Origin: Corynebacterium riegelii
GTDB lineage: Bacteria; Actinomycetota; Actinomycetes; Mycobacteriales; Mycobacteriaceae
Length of the DNA: 64,000 bases
Assembly (NCBI RefSeq): GCF_016728505.1
Contig: NZ_CP068159.1
Span: forward strand, 1,860,001 to 1,924,000
Direction of reading: 5' to 3'
Positions 37,783-46,969 of the stretch are shown here, piece by piece. The first letter of the stretch is position 1. Each line of letters begins with the position of its first letter. The notes beneath the pieces are model-generated. The model worked only from the letters and a program-made list of their open reading frames with translations, did not search any database and had not been told where the DNA came from. The translations under genes were made by a program, and so were the position numbers.

Positions 37783-38711
37783 CAGACGTGACAACGCAGC
37801 GCGAAATCCTGCTTGTGCCGCACTTCTATCGGCCTGACAACATTTCTTCCGCCGCGCGGGCGGCTCGCCTGCTGCAAGAGGCAGGCATCCGCGTGCGGCT
37901 CCTAGACCAGGGCGAGCCGGGTGCAGAGCAGCCGGTGGACAAAGACCCTGTGCTTAACCAGCTTGAACGGGTCAAACCCGGTCCGGATGCCGCCGCTGGG
38001 TGTGAGCTGGTGCTGGTGTTGGGGGGCGACGGGACGTTTTTGCGCGCAGCCGGCGTGGCTCGTGACCAGAACCTGCCGGTGCTGGGCATCAACCTAGGCC
38101 ACGTGGGGTTCTTAGCTGAGGGTGAGGCTGAAAGCCTGGAGACCGCAATTGGCCAGGTGGTTGAGCGCAACTACACCGTTGAAGACCGCATGACTATTGA
38201 CGTGCAGGTGCGAAGTGCGGAGGGTGAAGAGGTTGGCCGTGGTTGGGCGCTCAATGAGCTCAGCGTGGAAAACATTGACCGCACTCGAGTGTTGGATGCG
38301 GTGTTGGAGATCGACTTTCGCCCGGTAAGTGCCTTTGGGTGCGACGGTGTGCTGGTGTCTACGCCAACCGGATCGACGGCGTACGCGTTTTCCGCTGGTG
38401 GCCCGGTCATGTGGCCGGCCCTGGATGCGATCTTGGTGGTGCCGAATAACGCGCATGCGTTGTTTGCGAAACCGCTGGTGGTCTCGCCACGCTCCACTGT
38501 GGCCATTGAAACGGAAGCGGACTCCAGCGCGGCTGTGGCGGTGATGGACGGGTTTCGGCGCATTGACATGCCTGCTGGATCGCGCGTGGAGGTCATCCGC
38601 GGTTCGCGCCCGGTGCGTTGGGTGAAGCTGGATCGTAAACCCTTCACGGACCGCCTGGTGCGCAAGTTCCAGCTGCCGGTGTCAGGCTGGCGGGGCCCGA
38701 GGTACACGTAG
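37779..38711 (+). CDS. nadK: NAD kinase
   Basis: Phosphorylates NAD to NADP. 310 residues with the catalytic GGDGTFLRAAG near residue 85 and TPTGSTAYAFSAGGP near 200; NELSVEN is also typical. The TTG start at 37779 overlaps the tlyA stop (TTGA); a GTG at 37788 is an alternative. GAAGGACC lies upstream. It overlaps recN by one base. Confidence 0.95.
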   Translation: MTDVTTQREILLVPHFYRPDNISSAARAARLLQEAGIRVRLLDQGEPGAEQPVDKDPVLNQLERVKPGPDAAAGCELVLVLGGDGTFLRAAGVARDQNLPVLGINLGHVGFLAEGEAESLETAIGQVVERNYTVEDRMTIDVQVRSAEGEEVGRGWALNELSVENIDRTRVLDAVLEIDFRPVSAFGCDGVLVSTPTGSTAYAFSAGGPVMWPALDAILVVPNNAHALFAKPLVVSPRSTVAIETEADSSAAVAVMDGFRRIDMPAGSRVEVIRGSRPVRWVKLDRKPFTDRLVRKFQLPVSGWRGPRYT

Positions 38712-40438
38712 TGCTTGCAGAGATTTCTATCCGCAACCTTGGTGTGATTCCGGAGGCCTCGGCGGAGCTTTCGCCAGGCTTGACTGTGCTCACGGGTGAA
38801 ACCGGTGCGGGCAAAACCATGGTGGTGACGGGCCTTCGCTTATTGACGGGCGGACGCGCCGACGCCTCACGCGTACGCACGGGTGCTGAAGAAGCCGTGG
38901 CAGAGGGAGCCTTTTCTACTGCTGGCTTGCCGGAGGATGTTTCCGCGAAGGTTGCGGAGATCGTAGAAAACGCCGGTGGCAGCGCTGACGAGAACGGCGA
39001 GTACGTGGTCTCGCGATCGGTGAAGGCAACGGGCCGTTCGAAAGCGCACCTGGCTGGCAGGACGGTGCCGGCGGCAACGCTTGCGGAGATGGCGGGCCAC
39101 CTGCTGACTATTCATGGGCAAAATGACCAGCTGCGGCTGATGAGCCCGGACGAGCAGCTTGCGGCGTTGGATCGGTTTGATCCGGCGATCACCCCGCTTG
39201 CCCAGGCTTACCGCGAGACGTACCGCGAGTGGCGCAAGGTAGCTCGCGAACTGGAGGAGCGCACGCAGCACAAACGTGAGCTGGCCCAGGAGGCGGATCG
39301 TCTGCGTTTTGCGTTGGATGAGATCGATGCCGTTGATCCGGTGGCGGGCGAAGATACCGAATTGGCCGCGACGATTCATCGTCTGCAGGACGTTGACGCG
39401 CTGCGTGAGGCGGCCCTCAATGCGCTGGCAGCCATTGACGGCGCGGAGGCCGCTGGCGGCTTCGGCGCGGATGATGAGGCGGCGTCTACACTCGTCGGCC
39501 AGGCGGCGAGCGCGCTGGATGGTGCAAGTGATGAACAGCTCAAGGAGCTGGCAACTCGCCTGCATGAGGTGAGCAGTATGCTTTCAGACGTCTCGGCGGA
39601 ACTCGGCACCTATCTGACCTCGTTGCCGGCTGATGCCGATCAGCTGGAAGCGCTTTTGACCCGCCAGCAGGACATCCGGGGGTTGACCCGCAAGTACGCG
39701 CCCGATGTTGAAGGCGTGCTGGCGTGGCGCGCGAAGGCAGTAAAGCGCTTGAGCAAGATCGACGTGTCCGAAGAAGCCGTAGACAAGCTCAAACAGCAGG
39801 TGTCCAAGCTGGAGAAGCAGTTGGCGTCGCGCGCGAAGGCGTTAAGTAAAGCCCGTGAGGCCGCAGCGGCGAAGCTTGGTGAGGCCGTTTCTGCAGAACT
39901 GCACGGCCTTGCCATGCCGAAGGCGCAGCTGACAGTCCAGGTCACCCGTGCCGGATACAGCGCAACCGGCGCCGACGAGGTGGCTATTCTCTTGGCGCCC
40001 AACAAGGCGTTGGAGCCGAAACCGTTGGCAACGAGCGCCTCCGGTGGTGAGCTGTCGCGCGTGATGCTCGCACTTGAGGTGATTTTGGCGGCCTCATCGC
40101 ACGGGGCGACTTTGGTGTTCGACGAGGTTGACGCTGGCGTCGGTGGGCGCGCGGCCGTAGAGATCGGTCGCAGGCTTGCTCGTCTTGCTACCAACAACCA
40201 GGTTATTGTGGTTACGCACTTGCCGCAGGTGGCGGCGTATGCGGATACGCATCTGCACGTGGCGAAGGATGTGGGGGATGCGTTGGTGGCCTCGGGCGTG
40301 GCGCAACTGAGCGAAGAAGCCCGAATCGAAGAGCTGGCCCGCATGATGGCCGGCATGGATGATTCCGATACCGGCCGAGCGCATGCCCAGGAGCTGTTTG
40401 AACGCGCGCAGCGTGAGGTGGCGGAAATGCGCGCCTAA
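38711..40438 (+). CDS. recN: DNA repair protein RecN
   Basis: An SMC-like ATPase for double-strand break repair. 575 residues: Walker A TGETGAGKTMVV near residue 30, a long coiled coil in the middle (150-400), signature TSASGGELSRVMLALE near 435 and Walker B TLVFDEVDAGVGGRAA near 470. HGQNDQLRLMSPDEQL replaces the more common HGQHEHQ block. The GTG at 38711 overlaps the nadK stop by one base. LexA control is common for recN, but the start is inside an operon and no SOS box was recognised here. Confidence 0.95.
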   Translation: MLAEISIRNLGVIPEASAELSPGLTVLTGETGAGKTMVVTGLRLLTGGRADASRVRTGAEEAVAEGAFSTAGLPEDVSAKVAEIVENAGGSADENGEYVVSRSVKATGRSKAHLAGRTVPAATLAEMAGHLLTIHGQNDQLRLMSPDEQLAALDRFDPAITPLAQAYRETYREWRKVARELEERTQHKRELAQEADRLRFALDEIDAVDPVAGEDTELAATIHRLQDVDALREAALNALAAIDGAEAAGGFGADDEAASTLVGQAASALDGASDEQLKELATRLHEVSSMLSDVSAELGTYLTSLPADADQLEALLTRQQDIRGLTRKYAPDVEGVLAWRAKAVKRLSKIDVSEEAVDKLKQQVSKLEKQLASRAKALSKAREAAAAKLGEAVSAELHGLAMPKAQLTVQVTRAGYSATGADEVAILLAPNKALEPKPLATSASGGELSRVMLALEVILAASSHGATLVFDEVDAGVGGRAAVEIGRRLARLATNNQVIVVTHLPQVAAYADTHLHVAKDVGDALVASGVAQLSEEARIEELARMMAGMDDSDTGRAHAQELFERAQREVAEMRA

Positions 40439-40476
40439 GTGCCGCGCGCCTCCCTTAAAACAGGCAGGTCACCGTG

Positions 40477-40489
40477 CACAATAGCGCGT
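40477..40489 (+). promoter_or_regulatory. Promoter of steA (leaderless layout)
   Basis: CACAAT (40477-40482), preceded by TG, ends seven bases before the ATG at 40490; no ribosome site intervenes. Confidence 0.4.
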
Positions 40490-41659
40490 ATGACTGTCTC
40501 TACTTCCATCAACGGCACCTTGCGCGACTGCACTGCGCAGGGCAAAGGCATTGGCCGCCTCAGCGAAGGCGATATTGCGTTTGTGGACGCGCCGGATATG
40601 ACGCGTCGATTCGCGGAGCTGTTGGTGGCGGCGAAACCTGCGGCGGTGGTCAACGTCGCGCGGTTTACCACGGGGCTTATTCCGAACTACGGCCCGCACG
40701 TGCTGCTGGATGCTGGCATTCCGCTGTATGAGGCGGCTGGTTCTTCCATGCGTGGGGTGGTGAAGGACGGCAAGAAGGCTTCTGTGAGTCCGACCGGCGA
40801 GGTCATGATGGGTAAGAAGCTCATTGGCCAGGCCAGTGCCGTCAGCCGTGAGGACGTGGACGCCACCTTTGCGGACGCGCAGCAAGCGCTGGTGGACAAC
40901 ATGGAGGCCTACTTTGGCAACACCATCCAGTTCATCCACTCCGAGGCGCCCTTGCTTATCGACGGTGTGGGCTCACCCGAACTCGGCGACACCATGGCAG
41001 AGCGCAAAGTGCTTGTGGTCAGCCAGTCTGAGGACCTGCGCGAGCGACTCGATGGGCTGAAGTTTTTCATCCGTGAGTACACGCCCGTGATCATTGGCGT
41101 GGGTGCAGCCGCGGATACACTGACCAAGCTGGGTTATGACATGGACTTCATCGTGGGTGACCCGACCGATATTTCCAACGAGGCACTGCGCGGGGACGCC
41201 AAGGTGATCCTGCCCGCAGAGACCGACGGTTTCGCCCCTGGCCTTGAGCGTATCCAGGACCTGGGTGTGGGCGCGATGACGTTCCCGGCGGCGACTGACT
41301 CGCCGACGGATTTGGCCATTTTGCTGGCGGTGTTCCATGACGCCGAGATGGTGATTACGGTTGGGCAGCCGGTGGAGTTGGACAGCATTTTCGCGGATGC
41401 GGCAACCGCTGAGCCGGCGGCACTGCTGACGCGGCTGAAGGCGGGGCGCAAGCTTGTAGATTCGACGGTGATTGAGCACCTCTACGACACGAACACCGGC
41501 GGCGGGGGTGTCGCTTGGGCCTGGGCGATCTTGGGGCTTTTGGTGGCCGCCGCCACCGTGGTGTTGATCGTGGGCCTGGGCGGCTCGGAGACGTTTACAA
41601 CGAACTTGGTGGATACGTGGAACCGCATCGCGCTGGAGTTCCAGAGCTGGTTTAACTAG
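40490..41659 (+). CDS. steA: SteA, cytokinetic-ring associated protein
   Basis: SteA and its membrane partner SteB act in daughter-cell separation with the peptidoglycan hydrolases of the Rip pathway in C. glutamicum. 389 residues with a thiamin-pyrophosphokinase-like fold: ARFTTGLIPNYGPHVLLDAG, IGVGAAADTLTKLGYDMDF and IVGDPTDISNEAL (the last resembles the catalytic block). One membrane segment lies near the C-terminus (VAWAWAILGLLVAAATVVLI, about 348-370). The ATG at 40490 is preferred to the open frame from 40439 because the upstream part looks like promoter. steB starts 15 bases later. Confidence 0.93.
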   Translation: MTVSTSINGTLRDCTAQGKGIGRLSEGDIAFVDAPDMTRRFAELLVAAKPAAVVNVARFTTGLIPNYGPHVLLDAGIPLYEAAGSSMRGVVKDGKKASVSPTGEVMMGKKLIGQASAVSREDVDATFADAQQALVDNMEAYFGNTIQFIHSEAPLLIDGVGSPELGDTMAERKVLVVSQSEDLRERLDGLKFFIREYTPVIIGVGAAADTLTKLGYDMDFIVGDPTDISNEALRGDAKVILPAETDGFAPGLERIQDLGVGAMTFPAATDSPTDLAILLAVFHDAEMVITVGQPVELDSIFADAATAEPAALLTRLKAGRKLVDSTVIEHLYDTNTGGGGVAWAWAILGLLVAAATVVLIVGLGGSETFTTNLVDTWNRIALEFQSWFN

Positions 41660-41674
41660 GAGCTGAGAGACAAC

Positions 41675-42499
41675 ATGGGACAGGCAACTCGTGGCACCGG
41701 TCTAGTTGCGGCCGGTATTGGTTGGGGGATTGCGGCAGGCGTGGCACTTGGCACACTGCTGATCGCACCGGCGTTGGAAGGATCGTTGGGCACCGGTTCC
41801 GTCACAGCGTCGGAGGCTGGGCAGGGGGATGCAGCGTCTGATAGCGGTGAGCTGGCCCGCGCCAACGGACAAGTTGATGAGGCGAACACGTTGCTTGCGC
41901 AGCATGGCGACGCCATCGTGTCCGGCGCCTTGGACGGCGTAGCGGTCACGTTGATCCGGACGGCTTCGGCTTCTGAGGAGGACGCTGCCGGCGTGCGCTG
42001 GATGGCAAACGCCGCGGGTGCGTCAAACTCGGGTGGCATCCGTTTGACCGAGAAGTTCTTCGAGCGCGATGCCGCTGATGAGCTGAGCAGTGTCATTGCT
42101 AATACGCTGCCGGCCGGTGCGACGCTGAGCGTGGATAACTTGGGCCCGGGCACGCACGCTGGTGAGTCGCTGGCGGCGACGTTGACTGCGGCGAGTGATG
42201 AGGACCGCGCACTGGTACTCGAAGCGCTGACCCAGGCCGGGTTCATTGAGACCCGCGGCGAGGTCGCTGCAGCTGACGCCATTGTTGTCGTGGCTGCCGA
42301 TGAGTTTGACGGTGAGGGCTTCGCCGCACAGCTGGTCGCGGACTTTGCTCGGGCGTTGTCGGCGGGCGCGCGCACTGTCGTCGCAACGCAAGGTGCTGCT
42401 CCGGAGTTGGACGGGGTGAGCCTGCAGGGCAACGTGGACACGGAGGCTGGACGTGTCCAGTCGGCGTTGTTGCTTGCGGAAGACCCTGCAGAGGAGTAG
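41675..42499 (+). CDS. steB: SteB / copper transporter (MctB-like) family protein
   Basis: A 274-residue protein with one N-terminal membrane segment (GTGLVAAGIGWGIAAGVALG, residues 5-30), a coiled region and an extracytoplasmic domain. This family is called MctB copper transporter in M. tuberculosis (Rv1698) and SteB in C. glutamicum, where it pairs with SteA in cell separation. The tight link to steA favours the SteB role. pyrG, which follows this gene in C. glutamicum and M. tuberculosis as I remember them, is missing here: the next gene begins three bases after the stop. Confidence 0.88.
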   Translation: MGQATRGTGLVAAGIGWGIAAGVALGTLLIAPALEGSLGTGSVTASEAGQGDAASDSGELARANGQVDEANTLLAQHGDAIVSGALDGVAVTLIRTASASEEDAAGVRWMANAAGASNSGGIRLTEKFFERDAADELSSVIANTLPAGATLSVDNLGPGTHAGESLAATLTAASDEDRALVLEALTQAGFIETRGEVAAADAIVVVAADEFDGEGFAAQLVADFARALSAGARTVVATQGAAPELDGVSLQGNVDTEAGRVQSALLLAEDPAEE

Positions 42500-42502
42500 G
42501 CC

Positions 42503-43162
42503 GTGTCTCAATCGCACGAGTTTGAGGTAGTTGACTCCCAGCTGTTGCATGACGCGCCGATTATTGCGCTGCGGCGCGACCGCGTGACTATGCCTGGTGG
42601 CACGACGGCGCATCGTGAGATTGTGGAGCATTTCGGTGCGGTTGCTGTCGTTGCGTTGGATGCCCAGGGCCGGGTGGCGATGGTGGAGCAGTACCGTCAC
42701 AGCGTTAAGCGTCGCCTGTGGGAGCTGCCCGCAGGGCTTTTGGACTTCTACCAGGAAGACGAGTTGGCCACGGCGAAACGTGAGCTGCAGGAAGAGGCGG
42801 GGTTGGCTGCTGATTCTTGGGCGCTGCTGGTTGATCTGGTGACCTCGCCGGGCTTTGCGGAGGAGGCCGTGCGAGTGTTTTTGGCGCGTGACTTGCGTGA
42901 GGTGGAGCGTCCGGAGGCGCACGATGAGGAAGCTGACATGGGGTTTGCGTGGGTGCCGCTGGATGAGGCTCGCGCGATGGTAATGCGTGGCGAGATTGTG
43001 AACTCGATTGCGGTTTCCGGCATTTTATCCGCTAGTGAGGTCGTTGCGGGGCGCGCGCAGCCTCGTGAGACTTCGGTTGCCTTTGAGTTGCGCCCGAGCT
43101 CTCTTGCTTATCGACGCCACGCCGAAGGCATCACCCCCGACATGAAGAAAATCCCGCGCTAG
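42503..43162 (+). CDS. NUDIX hydrolase (ADP-ribose pyrophosphatase type)
   Basis: A 219-residue hydrolase. The Nudix box is [20 protein letters not shown] followed by ELQEEAGL near residue 75-100; upstream [20 protein letters not shown] is the common beginning of ADP-ribose pyrophosphatases. The likely substrate is ADP-ribose or a related NDP-sugar. The GTG at 42503 lies three bases after steB and the stop overlaps the xerD start by one base. Mg2+-binding Glu residues (EEAG) are present. Confidence 0.93.
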   Translation: MSQSHEFEVVDSQLLHDAPIIALRRDRVTMPGGTTAHREIVEHFGAVAVVALDAQGRVAMVEQYRHSVKRRLWELPAGLLDFYQEDELATAKRELQEEAGLAADSWALLVDLVTSPGFAEEAVRVFLARDLREVERPEAHDEEADMGFAWVPLDEARAMVMRGEIVNSIAVSGILSASEVVAGRAQPRETSVAFELRPSSLAYRRHAEGITPDMKKIPR

Positions 43163-44070
43163 TGGTTTCCCCTGCACAACTTGCCCGAGATTGGCACGTC
43201 CACTTGGTGGTGGAGCGTGGGCTGTCTGAAAACACGGTGAGCAATTATGACCGTGACATGAAGCGCTACGTTGCCTGGCTGGATAACGCCGGTATTGCTG
43301 ACCTGAACGATGTGACTGCTGGCCATCTTGAGGCGTACGTGGCGGATTTGCGCCGCGGAAGTGAGACGGTGAAACCGCTGGCGGCGTCCTCGGCGGCTCG
43401 GGCACTCGTGGTTGCGCGTGGTCTGCACAAGTTCGGTGTGTCAGAAGGCCTGCTGGCCGGTGATGCTGCGGCTGAGGTGGCGCCGCCGCAGGCCGCAGAG
43501 AAGCTTCCAGACACGCTGAGCGTGGACGAAGTCGCGCGGCTGATTGAGTCCTGTTCTGAGGACAACGCGTTAGGTCTGCGTGACAAGGCGCTGTTGGAAA
43601 CGCTGTATGCCACTGGCGCGCGCGTGAGCGAGGTGTTGGCGCTGAACGTGGATGACGTTGCTGATGCACGCGGTGTGCTGGTTGTGACGGGCAAGGGCAA
43701 TAAGCAGCGCGTTGTGGCCCTAGGTTCGCATGCGCAGGCGGCAATTGAGTCGTATCTTGTGCGTGCGCGCCCGATGCTGGCGACAGGTAAGTCGCACGCA
43801 CTGTTTCTCAACGCACGTGGCAACGCACTGTCGCGCCAAAGCGCGTGGACAATTATTAAAGACGCCGCATCACGCGCAGGCATTGACAAAGACATTTCCC
43901 CGCACACGTTGAGGCACTCCTTTGCCACGCACCTGCTTGAAGGAGGCGCCGATGTGCGAACCGTGCAGGAGTTGCTGGGACACGCATCTGTGACAACGAC
44001 GCAGATTTACACGCATATCACTGCGGATAACCTACGAGAAGTCTGGGCAGGTGCGCATCCGCGTGCATAG
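43162..44070 (+). CDS. xerD: Site-specific tyrosine recombinase XerD
   Basis: Acts with XerC at dif to resolve chromosome dimers during division. 302 residues: an N-terminal SAM-like core-binding domain ([19 protein letters not shown]), then the catalytic set R in [12 protein letters not shown] near 150, K in TGKGNKQR near 175, [15 protein letters not shown] near 250, LGHAS and the nucleophile Tyr in TQIYTHI near 282. The C-terminal VWAGAHPRA is the XerD-type end. Not a phage integrase: no attachment site or phage gene is adjacent. Confidence 0.95.
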   Translation: MVSPAQLARDWHVHLVVERGLSENTVSNYDRDMKRYVAWLDNAGIADLNDVTAGHLEAYVADLRRGSETVKPLAASSAARALVVARGLHKFGVSEGLLAGDAAAEVAPPQAAEKLPDTLSVDEVARLIESCSEDNALGLRDKALLETLYATGARVSEVLALNVDDVADARGVLVVTGKGNKQRVVALGSHAQAAIESYLVRARPMLATGKSHALFLNARGNALSRQSAWTIIKDAASRAGIDKDISPHTLRHSFATHLLEGGADVRTVQELLGHASVTTTQIYTHITADNLREVWAGAHPRA

Positions 44071-44074
44071 GCGG

Positions 44075-44087
44075 TAACGTTAGCCCG
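44075..44087 (+). promoter_or_regulatory. Promoter of the secreted anchored protein gene (leaderless layout)
   Basis: TAACGT (44075-44080) ends seven bases before the ATG at 44088, with no ribosome site. Confidence 0.4.
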
Positions 44088-45134
44088 ATGATGCGAAACG
44101 TTGCGGTAGGAGCGTGCGTTGCCACGCTGACGCTTTGCCTTCCCATTGCCACTGGTCCGGTTGCGTTAGCGCAGCTGCCTGGGGGACTGGATCCAGCGCA
44201 GATCAAAGAGATGCTGCCATCCCAGGTAAGTGTGGCGGCGGGGGAGTCGACGACTGTAGACGTTGGCGTGCCTGTCGATGTGAACTATTCCGCTGATGGC
44301 TGGGTGGTCAGCTCTAGCGGCACGACCGTGACTGTGCAGGCACCGAATACGCCGGGTGCAACCGCCAACGTGCCGGCAAGTGCGCTTGGTTACTCTGCAA
44401 CGATCACCCTTGTTGCGGTCGGTGGTAGCGAGTCCCCAGATGTGGCGCCGGACGGGGAAGCAGAGCAAGCAGAAACGTCCAAACCGGAAGAGGATGGCGG
44501 CAACGCAGGCGCGGGCTCTGACACGGGCTCAGACGCCGACGCACAGCAGCAAGGCGGCGCCAAGGTGACGCACCCGCCGCGCGAGGCAGCAGCACCCGTG
44601 GACACCACGGCGGCGAAGACGTTCTATTTCGATGGTGAGATCCACGGCAACACGCTTGTGGTCACCGTGCCGCTGACCCGCGCTGCTGACTTGGCAAAGT
44701 ACGCCCGCACGGATCGTGAGGGGGCGAAGCTGCGCTATCTGGACGTCAACGGTCGGGTAATCCAGGGAGTGAAGCGTGATGTGGATATTGCCAAGCGGAC
44801 GCTGACGCTGACCTATCCGGAGAGCGAAACCCCAGACAATCCTTTCATCATGGAAGTGGTTCGGGATGACTCGGTGGCTGAGTTCATAGCGGTGATTACC
44901 GCGAAGAATGCGCCAGTGGAGCAGGCAGAGGCGTCGGCAAGCGAAGGCGAAGATGCGGCGGAGCAGTCGACGAATCCGTATGCGGACGTAGCTAAGGAAA
45001 GTCAAGGCTCTGGCAATGACTCAGGGGCAGGCGGCGGCATTCCGGTGCCCTTGATTGTCGGCGGCGTGGGCCTGTTGGTGCTGCTTGCGCTGGTGTTTAC
45101 GGTGCTGCGTCGTCGCGGGACGGGGCGCGCCTAA
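44088..45134 (+). CDS. Secreted, C-terminally anchored protein of unknown function
   Basis: A 348-residue protein with a Sec signal peptide (residues 1-29, ending GPVALAQ), an Ala/Gly/Asp-rich linker (about 125-165, acidic and likely disordered), a globular part (180-275) and one C-terminal membrane segment (IPVPLIVGGVGLLVLLALVF) followed by a basic RRRGTGRA tail. This is an envelope protein with a long outside domain. Two ATG codons in a row (44088 and 44091) could start. No known domain recognised. It lies between xerD and the parA-like gene. Confidence 0.75.
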   Translation: MMRNVAVGACVATLTLCLPIATGPVALAQLPGGLDPAQIKEMLPSQVSVAAGESTTVDVGVPVDVNYSADGWVVSSSGTTVTVQAPNTPGATANVPASALGYSATITLVAVGGSESPDVAPDGEAEQAETSKPEEDGGNAGAGSDTGSDADAQQQGGAKVTHPPREAAAPVDTTAAKTFYFDGEIHGNTLVVTVPLTRAADLAKYARTDREGAKLRYLDVNGRVIQGVKRDVDIAKRTLTLTYPESETPDNPFIMEVVRDDSVAEFIAVITAKNAPVEQAEASASEGEDAAEQSTNPYADVAKESQGSGNDSGAGGGIPVPLIVGGVGLLVLLALVFTVLRRRGTGRA

Positions 45135-45178
45135 ATACTGGGCGGGCGAGAGGCCACCCAAGATAAATGCCATCGTTG

Positions 45179-45184
45179 TAAGAT
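45179..45184 (+). promoter_or_regulatory. Possible -10 of the parA-like/scpAB transcript
   Basis: TAAGAT lies about 42 bases before the ATG; GAGGAAGGA supplies the ribosome site. No clear -35. Confidence 0.4.
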
Positions 45185-45226
45185 GGTGGCGTCAAGTGCA
45201 CAGGCGGGATAGAGGAAGGACCTGCG

Positions 45227-46114
45227 ATGGCGGAGAAACCGGCAGACGGCGCGTTGTTCGAAGCTGAAGAACGCAAGACGTTCTTGACCGGACGGCCCTA
45301 CCGCGAGTTTGCGGCGCCGAAAGAGCTTGACCGCCACGGTCCCGCAAAGATTATCTCGATGGTCAACCAGAAAGGTGGCGTGGGCAAAACCACTTCCACC
45401 ATCAACCTTGGTGCTGCGCTGGTAGAGCAGGGGCGCAAGGTGCTGCTGGTTGATTTGGATCCGCAGGGTGCGCTGTCCGCGGGCCTGGGTATTGCGCACG
45501 AAGATGACCAGATTACGGTGTATGACCTGCTTTTTGACAATACCGCCAGCATTCACGCGGCAATCCAGCACTCGAAGGTCTCCGGACTAGATCTTGTGCC
45601 GGCAAACATTGACCTTTCAGCTGCAGAAATCCAGCTGGTCAATGAGGTGGGTCGTGAGCACACACTGGCGCGTGCGCTGCGCCCGGTGCGCAATGAGTAT
45701 GACTACATCTTCATTGACTGCGGTCCTTCACTGGGCCTGCTTACAGTCAACGCGCTTGCAGCGTCCCACGGCGTAATCATCCCGATGGAAGGTGAGTACT
45801 ACTCCCTTCGCGGCTTGGCGCTGTTGACGGACACAGTAGAGAAGGTGCGCGACCGCATCAACTTCGACCTGGACATTGTGGGCATTTTGGTGACCATGTT
45901 TGATCGCCGCACCACGCACGCGCGCGAGGTCATTGAGCGTGTGGTTGAAGTCTTCGGGGATCGTGTTTTTGACACGGTGATTACCCGCACTGTCCGCTTC
46001 CCGGAGACCTCTGTTGCAGGTGAGCCGATCACCACGTGGGCACCAAGCTCCCAGGGTGCGGAGCAGTACCGCAGCTTGGCGCTCGAGGTTATGGAACGCA
46101 CTGAGCGGAACTAG
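45227..46114 (+). CDS. ParA-like ATPase (PldP type)
   Basis: A 295-residue deviant-Walker ATPase: MVNQKGGVGKTTSTINLGAAL near residue 46 (KGGVGKTT), LLVDLDPQGALSAGLG, and the switch IDCGPSLGLLTVNAL. Without a parB next to it and next to scpAB, it corresponds to PldP, a ParA-like protein of C. glutamicum linked to division-site selection, rather than the chromosome-partition ParA by the origin. An N-terminal extension of about 40 residues precedes the ATPase core. scpA follows after one base. Confidence 0.92.
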   Translation: MAEKPADGALFEAEERKTFLTGRPYREFAAPKELDRHGPAKIISMVNQKGGVGKTTSTINLGAALVEQGRKVLLVDLDPQGALSAGLGIAHEDDQITVYDLLFDNTASIHAAIQHSKVSGLDLVPANIDLSAAEIQLVNEVGREHTLARALRPVRNEYDYIFIDCGPSLGLLTVNALAASHGVIIPMEGEYYSLRGLALLTDTVEKVRDRINFDLDIVGILVTMFDRRTTHAREVIERVVEVFGDRVFDTVITRTVRFPETSVAGEPITTWAPSSQGAEQYRSLALEVMERTERN

Positions 46115-46115
46115 C

Positions 46116-46940
46116 GTGAGCGTAGGCGCGCAGCACCAGGTTGGTGAGCAGCCGGAGATCACCGGCTTCACCTTGGTCCTGAACAATTTTGAGGGGCCCT
46201 TTGACCTCCTGCTGAACCTGATTCACTCCAAGAAGCTTGACGTGACCGAGGTGGCGTTGGCGGAGGTGACGGATGAGTTCATCGCCTATACCCGCGCCCT
46301 TGGGCAGACGGCGGAGCTCGATGAGGTCACGGAGTTTCTTGTTATCGCTGCCACCTTGTTGGACCTGAAGGCTGCACGCCTTCTGCCGCGCGGTGAGGCC
46401 GACGAGATCGAAGACCTAGAGCTTTTGGAATCGCGCGACCTGCTTTTTGCTCGCTTGTTGCAGTACCGCGCCTACCAGCAGGTGGCTGAGCAATTCCGGG
46501 CCTGGCAGGCAACGGCGCAACGTAGCTACCCGCGTGCGGTGGCTATGGAGGAGCGTTTCGCCGAGCTTTTGCCACCGGTTGAGCTTGGTCATACGCCTGA
46601 TAGCTTTGCGCAGCTTGCGGCCAGCGTATTTCGGCCTAAGCCACCGGAGGAGGTGCGCACTGATCACCTTCATGAGGTTGCGGTGTCCGTGCCGCAGCAG
46701 GCCGGCAAGATTCTGGACACGCTCAAGCTTGCGGGAGCGCAGACTTGGCTGTCCTTTGCCGCACTAACGCGGGATTGCACGCGTTCCATGGAGGTTGTCG
46801 GGCGGTTTCTTGCCCTGCTTGAGCTGTATAAGGCGCGCGCAGTGGAAACACAGCAGGAGGTTGCCCTTGGCCCGCTTGATGTGTCGTGGACCGGCATTGA
46901 GGTGGACCCAGCCGTCGTCGCCGCCGGAAACTGGACCTAA
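46116..46940 (+). CDS. scpA: Segregation and condensation protein A
   Basis: The kleisin subunit of the SMC-ScpAB condensin. 274 residues: FTLVLNNFEGPFDLLLNLIH at the N-terminus, then FLVIAATLLDLKAARLLPR, and the C-terminal winged-helix part with AVSVPQQAGKILDTLKLAG and FLALLELYKARAVETQQE. The GTG at 46116 directly follows the parA-like stop; the longer open frame from 46014 would overlap it by 100 bases. scpB follows after 29 bases. Confidence 0.95.
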   Translation: MSVGAQHQVGEQPEITGFTLVLNNFEGPFDLLLNLIHSKKLDVTEVALAEVTDEFIAYTRALGQTAELDEVTEFLVIAATLLDLKAARLLPRGEADEIEDLELLESRDLLFARLLQYRAYQQVAEQFRAWQATAQRSYPRAVAMEERFAELLPPVELGHTPDSFAQLAASVFRPKPPEEVRTDHLHEVAVSVPQQAGKILDTLKLAGAQTWLSFAALTRDCTRSMEVVGRFLALLELYKARAVETQQEVALGPLDVSWTGIEVDPAVVAAGNWT

Positions 46941-46969
46941 GACACAACCCAAGGAGTGAAGCGATAACT

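Noticed and set aside
43162..44070. Phage or island integrase
   Set aside because: The protein has XerD features and a conserved housekeeping position; no attachment site or phage genes are near.
46014..46115. Extended ScpA start overlapping the parA-like gene
   Set aside because: The extra residues are out-of-frame parA-like sequence; a GTG directly after the stop fits the family start.
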